A stretch of DNA of 64,000 nt, taken from NCBI RefSeq assembly GCF_040954645.1, contig NC_092808.1, positions 15,243,883 to 15,307,882 of the forward strand, read 5' to 3'. Of the stretch, positions 1-10,177 are shown piece by piece; position 1 is the stretch's first letter; the number at the start of each line of letters is the position of its first letter. The stretch is from Diabrotica undecimpunctata (Eukaryota > Arthropoda > Insecta > Coleoptera > Chrysomelidae). The notes under the pieces were generated by a model. It did no database searches. It saw only the letters and a list, made by a program, of their open reading frames with translations, and was not told the origin of the DNA. Both the position numbers and the translations under genes were made by a program.

Positions 1-308
1 AAAAATAAATAGATGACAGACGACATCTTGAAATTAATGGAACAACGCCGACTGATAAAATCTAATGAAACAGAATATAGACACCTACAGAGAAAAATAA
101 AAAAGGAGATCAAATTAGCCAAAGAAAAATTGATAAGAGAAAGGTGCGACGAAATGGAGGATGTAATATCTAAACACGACTTATTTAATGTGCACAAAAA
201 ACTAAAAGAAATGAGTAACATATTTAGAGACAGAGATTCCTCTGTACTCGTTGACAATAATAAAATTATTGTAAATGAGCACGAAATCAGAAAAGAATGG
301 GAGCTGTA
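1..308 (+). pseudogene. RTE-type LINE copy A, part 1 (linker between endonuclease and RT)
   Basis: The frame from 13 is open for about 107 codons and is rich in Lys and Glu. Its pattern (short helices, ending in KEWELY) is the linker that lies between the endonuclease and reverse transcriptase domains of RTE/BovB-like non-LTR retrotransposons. The frame stops where a mariner element enters at 309. The same LINE resumes at 2271 with the N-terminal part of the RT. The endonuclease domain would lie upstream of the window. The last residues of the computed frame, from about codon 99, are mariner sequence and not LINE. The piece is a relic with no independent function. LINE identity is inferred from the RT that follows on the other side of the mariner. 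Confidence 0.7.
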
Positions 309-593
309 TACAGTGTGTAAAAGCCAAATGGAATAAATTCATTATTTAGGTTACTGTACTGTGTCAAATTTAAATTATAACTTGACATTATTTAACGTGA
401 AAATGCAACCCCTACCTTCAACCCCCTTAGATGACAGGTACAACCCCCAATTTTTAAAATAGGAAGTATAGGCTTGTGATATATCGTTTGAAAGGTCTTT
501 TCATTCTCCATTCAAAAATGTTGTCGCTTTCAAGTTTATTAAGATTAATTAAGATAAAATAAATTAAAATCATGTGGTTACCGAAATTCGCTA
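309..593. repeat. Left terminal inverted repeat of the mariner element
   Basis: It pairs with the reverse complement of 1963-2270. It is 285 bp against 308 bp on the right. The difference is largely one block of about 23 bp missing near position 350, just after the GTTACTGTAC stretch. Apart from this the arms are nearly identical by eye. ORFs read through these arms (for example minus strand 454-648) are artefacts of the repeat. Confidence 0.9.
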
Positions 594-802
594 AAATATA
601 CTCAAAACTTATTTCCCGTTTAGGTCTTGATAATGAGAAAGTGAACAAAAATCATAGCAATGTGGTTTTTAGATGGTAACCAATAAAAAACTTTAAAGAA
701 TTTCTGTGGCAACGTTATTTTAACACGCATTAGTAAATTGTTTTATTTAAGTTGTCAGTATTTTAATTTAAGTAAAAAGTTAGTTCAATTCAATTCTGAA
801 AA

Positions 803-1891
803 ATGGTTAGATTAACGAAAATGCATAAAATAACATTTTTACAAATGATTGGTTACAGAGATAACACCCGAACACAACAGGAAGTAACTCGCCTATTTCA
901 TGAGAAATTTCCTAATTTACCGCCTATATCCCAAGGAACAATAAGTAAAATAGAGAAGCAGTTTCGCGAGTTTGGTCATGTAAGGCAGATAAAAAAAGCA
1001 GCTGCCAATGCACTGAGTGATGAACTTAAATTAGATGTGTTGCTTGAGTTTCAGGAAAATCCACATACATCGAGTAGACAGGCATCCACTACATTCAATG
1101 CTAGCCATACATCGATGGTAAACATATTAAAAGAAAATAAATTGCATCTCTATAAGATGATACCTACTCAGGAGCTCATGGAAGACGATTTTGATAGGAG
1201 AACTTTTTTTTGTGAGCAAATGATGGACATGTTGGATAACAATATTATCCAATTAGAAGACGTTATGTTTTCTGATGAGTGTACTTTTTCACTTAACGGT
1301 CATGCTAATCGGCAAAATTGCCGCTACTGGGCCACGGAAAATCCTCACTGGATGAGAGAAGAACACACTCAATACCCTCAAAAGGTTAATGTTTGGGCAG
1401 GGATTGTAGGAAACAATATCATTGGTCCCTTTCTCATTGAGGGCAACTTGAATGGCAACAACTATTTGGCACTACTTCAAAATGATGTCATTCCAACGTT
1501 GGCAAATTTATATCCTGATCCAGGAAACCCTTCAGTTCCAGCGAATACGATATGGTTTCAGCAGGATGGAGTACCACCACATTACCAACTTAATGTCAGG
1601 CAGTACCTCGATACAATATTTCCCAATCGGTGGATAGGGAGGCGAGGATCGATTGAATGGCCAGCGCGATCACCTGATCTTACATTATTAGATTTCTTTT
1701 TATGGGGATATGTGAAGAGCCATGTTTACAAAACTAAACCTTCTGATTTAAATGACTTAAAAGAACGAATAACGCTTGCGATTAGGTCGATCACGCCTGT
1801 TATGTTAAATAATGTTAGAAGACAGTTTTATTTGAGATTAGGATGTTGCCAAGACGTTCGCGGTGAACATTTTGAACATCAACTTCATTAA
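803..1891 (+). CDS. Mariner (DD41D) transposase, intact
   Basis: This 362-residue transposase cuts and pastes the element by binding its inverted repeats and cleaving DNA in the nucleus. Residues 1-110 look like paired helix-turn-helix DNA-binding regions. The catalytic part has the first Asp in MFSDECTF (about residue 158), the second in FQQDGVPPH, and the third in LLDFFLWG. I count 41 residues between the second and third Asp, so the signature is DD41D rather than DD34D (mariner) or DD34E (Tc1). DD41D groups such as rosa are known in insects. The usual Pro in SPDLTPLDFF is Leu here (SPDLTLLDFF), a possible weakening change. The ATG at 803 is the first in the frame and gives the expected family length. 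No frameshift or stop is present. The ORF lies centrally between the inverted repeats. Confidence 0.9.
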   Translation: MVRLTKMHKITFLQMIGYRDNTRTQQEVTRLFHEKFPNLPPISQGTISKIEKQFREFGHVRQIKKAAANALSDELKLDVLLEFQENPHTSSRQASTTFNASHTSMVNILKENKLHLYKMIPTQELMEDDFDRRTFFCEQMMDMLDNNIIQLEDVMFSDECTFSLNGHANRQNCRYWATENPHWMREEHTQYPQKVNVWAGIVGNNIIGPFLIEGNLNGNNYLALLQNDVIPTLANLYPDPGNPSVPANTIWFQQDGVPPHYQLNVRQYLDTIFPNRWIGRRGSIEWPARSPDLTLLDFFLWGYVKSHVYKTKPSDLNDLKERITLAIRSITPVMLNNVRRQFYLRLGCCQDVRGEHFEHQLH

Positions 1892-1962
1892 CATTCATAG
1901 TTCTTTTTCGTGTTCTACACATTATTACGTTTTGCATTACATTTTAGGTTTTGATTGTATTG

Positions 1963-2270
1963 TAGCGAATTTCGGTAACCACATGATTTTAATTTATTTT
2001 ATCTTAATTAATCCTAATAAACTTGAAAGCGACAACATTTTTGAATGGAGAATGAAAAGACCTTTCAAACGATATATCACAAGCCTATACTTCCTATTTT
2101 AAAAAGTGGGGGTTGTACCTGTCATTCTAAGGGGGTTGAAGGTAGGGGTTGCATTTTCATGTTAAATAATGTCAAGTTATAATTTAAATTTGACGTGTTT
2201 CGGTATTTTTTATAAATATGTACAGTTACCTAAATAATGAATTTATTCCATTTGGCTTTTACACACTGTA
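1963..2270. repeat. Right terminal inverted repeat of the mariner element
   Basis: This 308 bp arm is the reverse complement of the left arm and ends CACACTGTA next to the TA duplication at 2271-2272. It contains about 23 bp absent from the left arm. Confidence 0.9.
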
Positions 2271-3850
2271 TAGAGTTGTTTAAAGATGACAGGAATAATA
2301 TTGCCGAATTCTACTAAAACTGTACTGACGGCCCAGAAAATATGAAATGCGAGGTAGAACACGCTATAAATAATGCTAAAATTAGAAAAGCCTGTGGTCC
2401 AGATGATACACCAACTGAGTTGCTGAAACTAATAGAGGATGATAACATAAAAGTAGTAGTAAGACTTTTTAATTCAATATATAACACCGGAGAGATTCCC
2501 ACAGATTGGCTCAAATCCTTCTTTGTCGCAATACCTGAAAAACACAATGCGAGAAAATGCTCAGAATATCGATTAATTAGCCTAATGAGCCACACTCTTA
2601 AAATTTTCCTAAGAATACTTCACAACAGAATTAGACGCAAATGCGAAGAAGATCTCGAAGATACCCAATTTGGAATTAAGAAATGCTCTGGAACTAGGGA
2701 GGCACTTTTTGCGCTTAACATCCTATTACAAAAATGCCATGACCAAAGAAAAGATGTATTTGCATGTTTCGTGGACTTCGAAAAGGCATTCGATACAGTA
2801 CAGCATGTAAAATTAATGCAAATGCTGAAAAATATCGGAATAAATGACAAGGATATTCGTGTCATTAAAAATTTGTACTGGAATCGTAAAAATTGGAGAT
2901 AACTACACCGATGAAATTTTCATACAACGAGGAGTCAGACAAAGTTGCATTTTGTCGCCAACATTGTTCAATGTTTACTCGGACCAGTTATTTAAAAAGG
3001 CACTTGAGAGAAAACCATATGGAATAAAAATCAACGGGGAACTACTTAATGTAATTAGATATGCAGACAATACAGTAATTCTGTCAGATAATATTGAAAG
3101 TCTCCAAATTCTGCTTGATCGTATTTACGAGGTAGGAGAGGAAATGGGCATAAAAATAAACTCAAACAAAACCAAATTTTTAGTGTTTAGTCGTTACCCA
3201 CATACCGATGCAAAGCTTCAATTAAACGGATTCCAAGTTGAGAAAGTCCACAAAATGACATATTTGGGAACTGTGATAACGGACCAACTAGATCCAGACA
3301 TTAAAATAAAACGTAGAATAGCAATGACTAAAACTACTTTTATGAAAATGAAGTCATTTCTTTGCAATAATTATCTCAGTTTAGAACTAAGACAAAGAAT
3401 GGTTAAGTGTTATGTTTGGTCCATACTTTTGTATAGTGCAGAAGCGTGGACGCTAAAAGTATCGATCATGAAAAAAATTGAAGCATTGGAAATGTGGGTT
3501 CATAGACGAATGCTAAAGATACCTTGGACAGCAGGGAAAACTAATGAAGAAGTACTAAGGAACGCCAACAAAGATAGAGAACTGCTTAAGACTGTTAAAC
3601 ATCGAAAAATGTCTTATCTGGGACACATAGTAAGGGAGAGTTAATATAAAATATTACAACTGATCCTTAAAGGCAAAATAGAGGGCCATAGAGGTGTAGG
3701 AAGGAAACGGGTTTCGAGGAACATTCGAGAATGGACTCTGAAATCAAATGCGGGACAATTATTTCATATTGTAGAAGATCGAGAAGCCTTCGCAATGGTG
3801 ATCGCCAATGTCGGATAATTCTGATATGGAACGCGAAGAAGAAAAAGCTG
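2271..3850 (+). pseudogene. RTE-type LINE copy A, part 2 (reverse transcriptase, decayed)
   Basis: Two overlapping frames (2342-2902 and 2844-3644) together give an RTE/BovB-like RT. Visible motifs are KACGPDDTPTELL, CFVDFEKAFD, RGVRQSCILSPTLFNVY, then IRYADNTVI. The C-terminal region carries MLKIPWTAGKTNEEV, YLGHIV and, after a stop near 3642, the GKIEGHRGVGRKR region typical of this clade. A small deletion with a frame change lies near 2870-2885. The catalytic YADD box reads YADN, so the enzyme would be inactive. The 3' end lies near 3850, where a GAAGAAG-rich stretch resembles the short tails of other copies here. Part 1 lies before the mariner at 1-308. Confidence 0.85.
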
Positions 3851-4129
3851 CTTTTACAGATTTTGCAGTAACAAAATATACTAACTACAAATTTAATTAC
3901 AAACAATAAATTATAAATTACAAAATAATATATATAACTATTAAATTTTATGTAGTAAACGGATTGATTGTATTAGATATATTACAGTTTAAAATATCTA
4001 AATTTGCTTCTTCTGGTATGTGGTTGATGGCTCTTTCGTAGGAATGAAGAGGGCATTCAATCAATATATGCTAGACAGTTATTGGATATTCACAGTAGAA
4101 ACATTCAGGTGGTAGTTATTTTGTTATGA

Positions 4130-4476
4130 TATGCTGGACAACTGAAACAACTAGAAATCTTAATTAATGCAACCAAAAAGAATGAAATAACACTTATAAT
4201 GGGAGATTTCAACGCGAAAGTAGGACGAGGCAAAACAGGAAAGGTAGTGGGAAATTTCGGACTTGGTGAAAGAAACGAAAGAGGAGATCGTCTAGTTCAA
4301 TTTTGCCAAGAACACAACCTAGTACTTACTAACACTCTCTTTAAGCTCCCGCACCGTAGACTCTATACCTGGAAATCACCGGCAGACTCACCTGGTAAAA
4401 GAATCAGAAATCAAATAGATTATATCGCTGCACCAATCAGGTTTAGAAACTCCATAGCCGTAAAAACTTACCCATA
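4130..4476 (+). pseudogene. RTE-type LINE endonuclease fragment
   Basis: The frame 4199-4477 carries MGDFNAKVG, GLGERNERGDRL and RRLYTWKSPAD, then IDYIA. This is the C-terminal half of the apurinic-like endonuclease that nicks target DNA in RTE-type LINEs. In-frame similarity continues upstream to about 4130. Both ends are truncated and no RT follows. It resembles the endonuclease of the larger LINE at 30373-33244. It is probably not part of copy A, because it lies downstream of copy A's 3' end in the wrong domain order. Confidence 0.75.
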
Positions 4477-4479
4477 AAA

Positions 4480-6390
4480 TTGTACAATCAATTAACTATA
4501 AAAAAATAAGACATTTTTAAAATTAAAGCATCAAAAATATTTAAAATTCGTTTATTCGTATTTTAATTCGTTATTTGACAAAATTTTTAGTTTTTTATTG
4601 ATGCTTGTAAAATCAAAGTAGTTCCATGTTGATGCATTTGTTGTGTGTTTATTTAGCTGTGATAATAGGTTTCGATATAATATTAGGACATTGATTAATT
4701 CCGCTATTAAATAAACTAACTCGGTTATTTGGCACATAAGAGAATTAAATTTTTCTCAGAAATAAACTTCGAATCTTGATAATTGCGTTTCATTCGAAAA
4801 ATGTATTCGTAACAATATGAATTATGAACTGCATGACAAGATGTATAACTTCTTTCAAATAAATACGTTCTGGTATAGATATTATGTACGAACAGACCAA
4901 ACATGCATCTGCGGTTGGTAGTACACTTTCTATTGATAGACTAAATAATTAAATATTCTTCTGAAATAAAATGAATATACTAACTTGAGTATTTTACATC
5001 TTTAGGTATATATTCGACTTCTTCTCATCCGTTTAGTCGACACATTAAAAATGTGAATAAAATTATTTACTAGATCTAATGTATTATTTTTATTATTTTA
5101 ACCAGAAATATAATATTCCATTATTACAATGTAAAGTGACCAACAAGGCTACATATTTTCTAATTTATTTCTAATTCAAAATTTCCGAGAATTCATGATA
5201 GGCACGTGATTTCGGCTACACTTCACCACTTAGGGCGCGTTATATAGGATGACTTATTCCACATAATTTTCCAGACTATACACTATCATGGTTATCAATG
5301 TGATCACCTCTCCGTTCTACTTAGAGTCAGATACGTTCAGTGAAACGTTCTCCAGAGCAATCGAGTACTTTCGTCTGGCTTCTAGAACTGTATTCTTGTT
5401 TCATCCATTAACAAAAATTTCCCCAATTGCTCCTCATTCCAGTTAGAATGGGTTTGTGCAAATTGTGCCCCGGAACTTTGGCAGGACGTTTTGGTCTTTG
5501 TTACAAAAAGGTTTATATTATTTATGTACCTTTTTACAAAAAGGTAGATTATGTATCTTTACAAAAATTTGATAAAAACACCTTTTAAATATTCTAGTTT
5601 TAATATTAGACCTTGAATAAAACATTAGCTTTTCGGAACTATCTTATTTTAGAAACCTAACCGAAACTGAATCGCAGTTTTTCAAGATATAAATAACGCC
5701 CGGAATATCCGTGTTTTTATTTTATATACACAGTTTACACATGGAACAGTTATAACACGTCTCCAACAGCAGTCTATATATTCTGACATATTGTGTAGGA
5801 CAAAGCAGCCAGTGCTGATCGTCGAAAACCATTCAAACAATAGCAAGGAGAATACACAAGGCAAGGGTAACTAGATTTATAACGTCTACACTTGACGGCG
5901 AGGGCGTTACTAGGGATTCTGTATCATATTTGACGATAAATGCAGAGTTGTTCTATTATTCCGGTATCTCCGAATCCAAATTTCTTGTTGTAAGACAAGT
6001 ATTGATATAAGTATGGTTTTTATCTGTACAGGTACATAGATAATGCAAAACTAAATTTAGATAAAGTAGTTGTTTAATTTGGTTTGGCAACGATACGATA
6101 GCGGTGACGATAAAAAGTGGTAAACTTTTTTGCATCTTTTTGGGATCTCAAAATTGACATTCTCAGAAAAATTCAGCTTGTTTATAAAATTTTTGGAGGT
6201 CAAATCTCAGACGACTGGAGTGAAATATTTTACCAAAGAATAAAATAATTTTTCACGATTCGAGATTTTCGAGAATCTCGAGCCCAACATCTTGAAACTT
6301 AATAAAAAAGTCTTGTCTTTATCTCGTCTCAAATTCGAGACGAGATTCTCGATCCTGCATCCCTAGTTGATATAGAGAAATGTTTAACCA
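4480..6390. other. Non-coding AT-rich stretch
   Basis: I see no supported gene. The only structured part is 6250-6366, where short CGAGATT/AATCTCG motifs repeat in both orientations and the sequence ends GCATCCCTAG. This may be the end of a non-autonomous DNA transposon. A possible partner end, CTAGGGATTCTG, lies near 5912, but I found no convincing target duplication. Confidence 0.4.
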
Positions 6391-6625
6391 AAAGAGATAT
6401 CGACGTGACTATATATTCGAATTTTTGCTGCACTACATACATTTGTTGCTTTTAGAATATTATTTAATAAGCCCATTGCTCTAATTCCTTTTAAAAGGCT
6501 CTTTTCTATTTCTTTTTCTTCTTCTCCCTTATTCGTTATTGTAACACCCAAATCCTCGAACTGGCTGACATTTTGAATTTTGTATTCTTTTTCTCTCTTC
6601 TTCTTCTTAGTCGTTAACCTCATGC
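6390..6625 (-). pseudogene. RTE-type LINE fragment (thumb region)
   Basis: On the minus strand the frame 6623-6384 reads QFEDLGVTITNKGEE and RAMGLLNNILKATNV, then AAKIRIY. This is the segment after the RT catalytic box in RTE-like LINEs, where YLGSxI and KxRIYKT motifs occur. It stops before the usual ETW box. It belongs to a different subfamily from the neighbouring LINE at 6650, as the equivalent residues differ. Confidence 0.65.
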
Positions 6626-6649
6626 AGGTATCGTGATATCATGAAGCTA

Positions 6650-8420
6650 TTAGCTAAATTTCCCAATGTTCCTCCACGTTTTTCTATCTTCTGCCATTCT
6701 AGCACATTCTGACAATGGAGCGCCAATGGTAGCAACAATATGGTCCGTGTATCGTGTGGGAGATCTACCTCTATTTCTTTTGCCTTCTACTTTTCCCTTA
6801 ATGCTAAGTTTTTCAAGACCATTTCGTCGAAGCACATGTCCTAAATAGCTTATTATTTGTTCTGATATTTGTGTTCTTAGTCTTTTCTTTATGTTTAGCT
6901 GGTCCATTATGGATTCATTTGTTCTTCGGGCCACCCATGGTATTCTCAGCATTCGTCTCCAGCAGTACATCTTAAATACATCTGTGTTCTTTTTGTCTTT
7001 CTTAGTAAGGGTCCAGCATTCCGATGCATAAGTAAAAACTGGAAAAACTAGACTTCTTACTAGTCTCATTTTTGTATCGGTAGTTATTTCATGGCTTTTC
7101 AAAATTTTTGTTAATTTTGCCATAGCGCTTTTTGCGATTGCTGACCGCCGCTTTATTTTTTCAGTACAGCCTCCTTTGTTAGTTACTAATGGGCCCAGAT
7201 ACACAAATTTATCTACAACAGTGATATTGTTTATCATGACCAGATGATTTTGATTGTTGTTAGCTCTGTCAATTATCATGATTCTCGTTTTATCTTTGTT
7301 TATTTTAAGACCCATCGTTAAGCTTACGTCTTCTATCCGTTATAACAGGTGAATCAATTCAGCTTCAGAACTAGCGAGGATAGTAGTATCATCTGCATAT
7401 CTCAAGTTAAAAATCTTCTTCCCGCCAATGGTGATGCCACCGTTCCAGTCCTCAGTAGCTTTCCGCATTATCCATTCACCATAGATGTTAAATAGAATTG
7501 GGCTTAGTATGCAGCCTTGTCTCACGCCCTTTGTGACCCTGAAACTATCGGTTAGTTCCCCATTTATTCTAACTCTGGCATAATTGTTATTGTACAGGCT
7601 TTTAATTAGCAGTATCAGATGATTGGGGACTCCCATTTCAGACAAAACCTGCCACATTTTACTCCAGTTGACCAAATTTAAAGCTTTACTATAATCTATG
7701 CAGCACAAATATGTTGTGATGTTGAATTCTCTGGATTTTTCTACAATCTGCCGTACGTTTAAAATTTGTTTTCTAGTACCACGTCCGGGGACGAAACCTA
7801 CTTGTTTCTCTGCAATGTTAGGTAGTAAAAAGGGCTTTATCCTCTCGAGAATTATGTGTAAGAGTATCTTACTGCAATGCGCAATTAGAGCAATTGTGCG
7901 ATAGTTGCTACATAAATCTTTCGCTCCCTTTTTATGTATGGGAATATATAGTGATTGTGTCCAGTCCTCAAGCCATTTACCTGTCTCCCACACTCTTTGA
8001 CAAATTTGATGTATTATATCCACTCCAACGTCATCTAGGGCCCAAATCATTTTAATAGGTATGTTATCTGGACCGGCAGCTTTCTGACTTTTTTGCCTCA
8101 TAATTGCTGCTTCAACTTCACTTTTGAGTACGTCAGGTTCCGTCGCAAAACTGGCATCTTCTTCTTGTGATGGGGCGTCTGTGCTTTCCTCCATCATCAG
8201 TCGTCAACAGTTTTGGTTTTATGCCCTTCTATTTCCATGCCCTTTTTCTCTCATTTTACCATAAATCCAACACTGCTCTTGTCTATTTCTACTATTTCAT
8301 TTTCTAGTTGTTTTGTTTCTTACAACTCTAGCACGTCTAATCCATATTTTTCTATGATATTGGTTAAGTCACAAAAAGTCGAAAAGCTTTCTATTTGCCT
8401 TAGACATACAGGAAAGGGCT
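6650..8420 (-). pseudogene. RTE/BovB-like LINE, RT and C-terminal region
   Basis: Two minus-strand frames (8197-7340 and 7315-6650) form a nearly complete RT. The first has KAAGPDNIP, YIPIHKKGAKD, FVPGRGTRKQ, CIDYSKALN, KGVRQGCILSP and LRYADDTTI. The second continues with GLKINKDKTRIM, FVYLGPLV, YASECWTL, MLRIPWVARRTN, YLGHVLRR and the basic GKVEGKRNRGR stretch. The catalytic YADD is intact. A frame break near 7330 separates the two parts. LINE-like sequence continues upstream to about 8420 (the linker before the RT), but it is heavily decayed and no endonuclease is visible. The copy is 5'-truncated and not functional. Confidence 0.85.
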
Positions 8421-8424
8421 AAAG

Positions 8425-9170
8425 CTAAAATTTAAAGAGCACAACAGTAAGTGTATTTGATAACAATAATAACAACAAAGTTTTTAACGTCTCATTATAC
8501 TTAAATTATTTTTAAAACGAAGTCTTAAGCTCATATTACCGTAAATAAAACTCCTAAACATAAAAAGTTTTTGCTCGACTAATTGTGACGAAACAAACTT
8601 GCAGTTATTTTGACGTTTTTCTCCATTTATTCGGTAAAAGGGCAACGCGCTTGGTCCTTCTGAGCCGGCCACTCGACCACAAACTTAAAACACAAATTGT
8701 TCTCATTTGAAAAGAGTTTTAATGAAGCCGAACGGGAATGTAAACTGTTTTTTAAAATTAAATCTCGGACTGACCGCACTTCAAGTGATTTGTTTTCATG
8801 GAAAATTCCATAACAGCCCTTTTGAAAAAGGCTCTATTCAAAAAATGAACAGAATATAAAAGACTAAAACTACGAAGTAATTTTTTTCACTTTATAGTAG
8901 GTACTTGACATTTTATTTTCTGTTTCAGAGAGACAGACTAAACCTTTTTAATGCCAGGATTGGAGTAGGGTTTTTAGTTTTTATTAAACATATTAAAGAG
9001 AGTACCATCCATTCAATCAATTTGCGATATTTTAGATTGAATACGACAACATCGACTAAAATTATACTCTGTGCTTAAAGGGATAATGGTAAATTCTTTG
9101 AGTGATCCACGATGAAGATCGATAATAAATTCTATCTACTTAAAATCTGTCTAAAAAGCCTAAATTATAC
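8425..9170. other. Non-coding stretch
   Basis: No ORF with recognisable domain content and no clear repeat structure was found. Confidence 0.4.
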
Positions 9171-9174
9171 ACTG

Positions 9175-9985
9175 CTGAACGTAGACCTCCCTAAATTTTT
9201 GCCACTCCTCTCTTCTTCTTCTTCATGTGCCTTGTCCGTTCCGAACGTTGGCAATCAACATGGCTATTCTGACTTTGTTTACGGCAGATCTGAATAGTTC
9301 AGCAGATGACAATCCGAACCATTGCCGCAAGTTTTGCAGCCACGAGTGCCTTCTCCTCCCTGGACCCCTTTTGCTGTCTATTTTCCCTTGAACGATCAGC
9401 TGTAGTACTCTATATTTATTATGTTTCATAACGTGACCCAAGTATTCCAACTTTCTTTTCTTTATACTTATTCCTACCTCTCTCTCTTTACCTATCCGGC
9501 GTAGTACCTCTTGGTCACGTGCTCAGTCCAGGATATACGTAATATACGTCGGTAAGCCCACATTTCGAAGGCCTCTACTTTTTTCATCAATGTTGCGGTC
9601 ATTGTCCACGCCTCCATTCCATATAACAAAACCGGGAATACATAACATTTCAGAACTCGAATTTTGAGAGGTAGGGTGAGGCTTTTAAAGGTGAAAATTT
9701 GCTTCATGTTAGTGAACGATGCTCTTGCCTTTTCTACTCTTATACGTATTTCCTTCGCTTGATCCCAATTTGAGTTAACTGTTGTTCCCAAGTAGATGTA
9801 CGAATCCACGTGTTCAATTTTTTCATTGTATAATATCAGTTGCTGTGGTGGTTGTTGGGTTTTGCTTACTAACATCCATTTGGTTTTTGTGATATTTAGT
9901 CTGAGTCCGTATTGTGCACTTGTTTTTTGTATCTTACTCATTAGGCAACTCAGTTCCTCCACGCTCCACTCCTCTCTATCTTTTT
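9175..9985 (-). pseudogene. RTE/BovB-like LINE, 5'-truncated 3' end
   Basis: Minus-strand frames 9962-9492 and 9450-9223 cover the region after the RT palm: YGLRLNITKTKWM, SYIYLGTTV, YGMEAWTM, RILRISWTEH, then MEYLGHVM and GKIDSKRGPGRRR and SKVRIAM-like NKVRIAMLIANV. A frame break lies near 9490. The plus-strand TTCTTCTTCTTC at about 9212-9226 corresponds to the short GAA-rich 3' tail seen on other copies. No RT catalytic box remains. A short non-LINE repeat abuts the 5' end at about 9987. Confidence 0.8.
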
Positions 9986-9986
9986 T

Positions 9987-10054
9987 AATATTGTTCTGAA
10001 GCTATTTGCTTGTGGCATTTTAAAGCAATTACTATTTAAATGGGAATAAGCCAC
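9987..10054 (-). repeat. Short interspersed repeat, second copy at 19106-19174
   Basis: Read on the minus strand, this segment matches 19106-19174 on the plus strand over about 70 bp. Shared blocks include GTGGCTTATTC, AATTGCTTTAAAATG and AATAGCTTCAGAACAAT. The second copy sits inside the DMRT gene's last coding intron. Neither copy has coding potential. It may be a SINE or part of a non-autonomous transposon. Its boundaries are unclear. Confidence 0.6.
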
Positions 10055-10177
10055 AATTAAAGGTTAAATTACATTTATTGACGTTTTTAATTTCCACTTC
10101 GGAAATCGTTCTCAAAATAAAAACATTAGTGATTAAAAATAATTGTGGTACAATTGTGGTATAGCTGTTCACTGGAG

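Larger units (their letters stand above)
309..2270 (+). mobile_element. Complete mariner-family (DD41D) DNA transposon
   Basis: The element is 1962 bp and is flanked by TA on both sides (307-308 and 2271-2272), the expected Tc1/mariner target duplication. Its ends are long inverted repeats starting TACAGTGTG. It encodes one intact transposase (803-1891). It sits inside RTE LINE copy A, whose two halves lie on either side, so it is younger than that LINE. Inverted repeats of about 300 bp are much longer than the roughly 30 bp ends of classical mariners. Both ends and the ORF are present, so the copy could be autonomous. Whether the transposase is active cannot be judged from sequence. Confidence 0.9.

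Noticed and set aside
454..648. Minus-strand ORF and its near-identical partner at 1863-2102 plus
   Set aside because: Both lie largely in the mariner inverted repeats and mirror each other. No domain.
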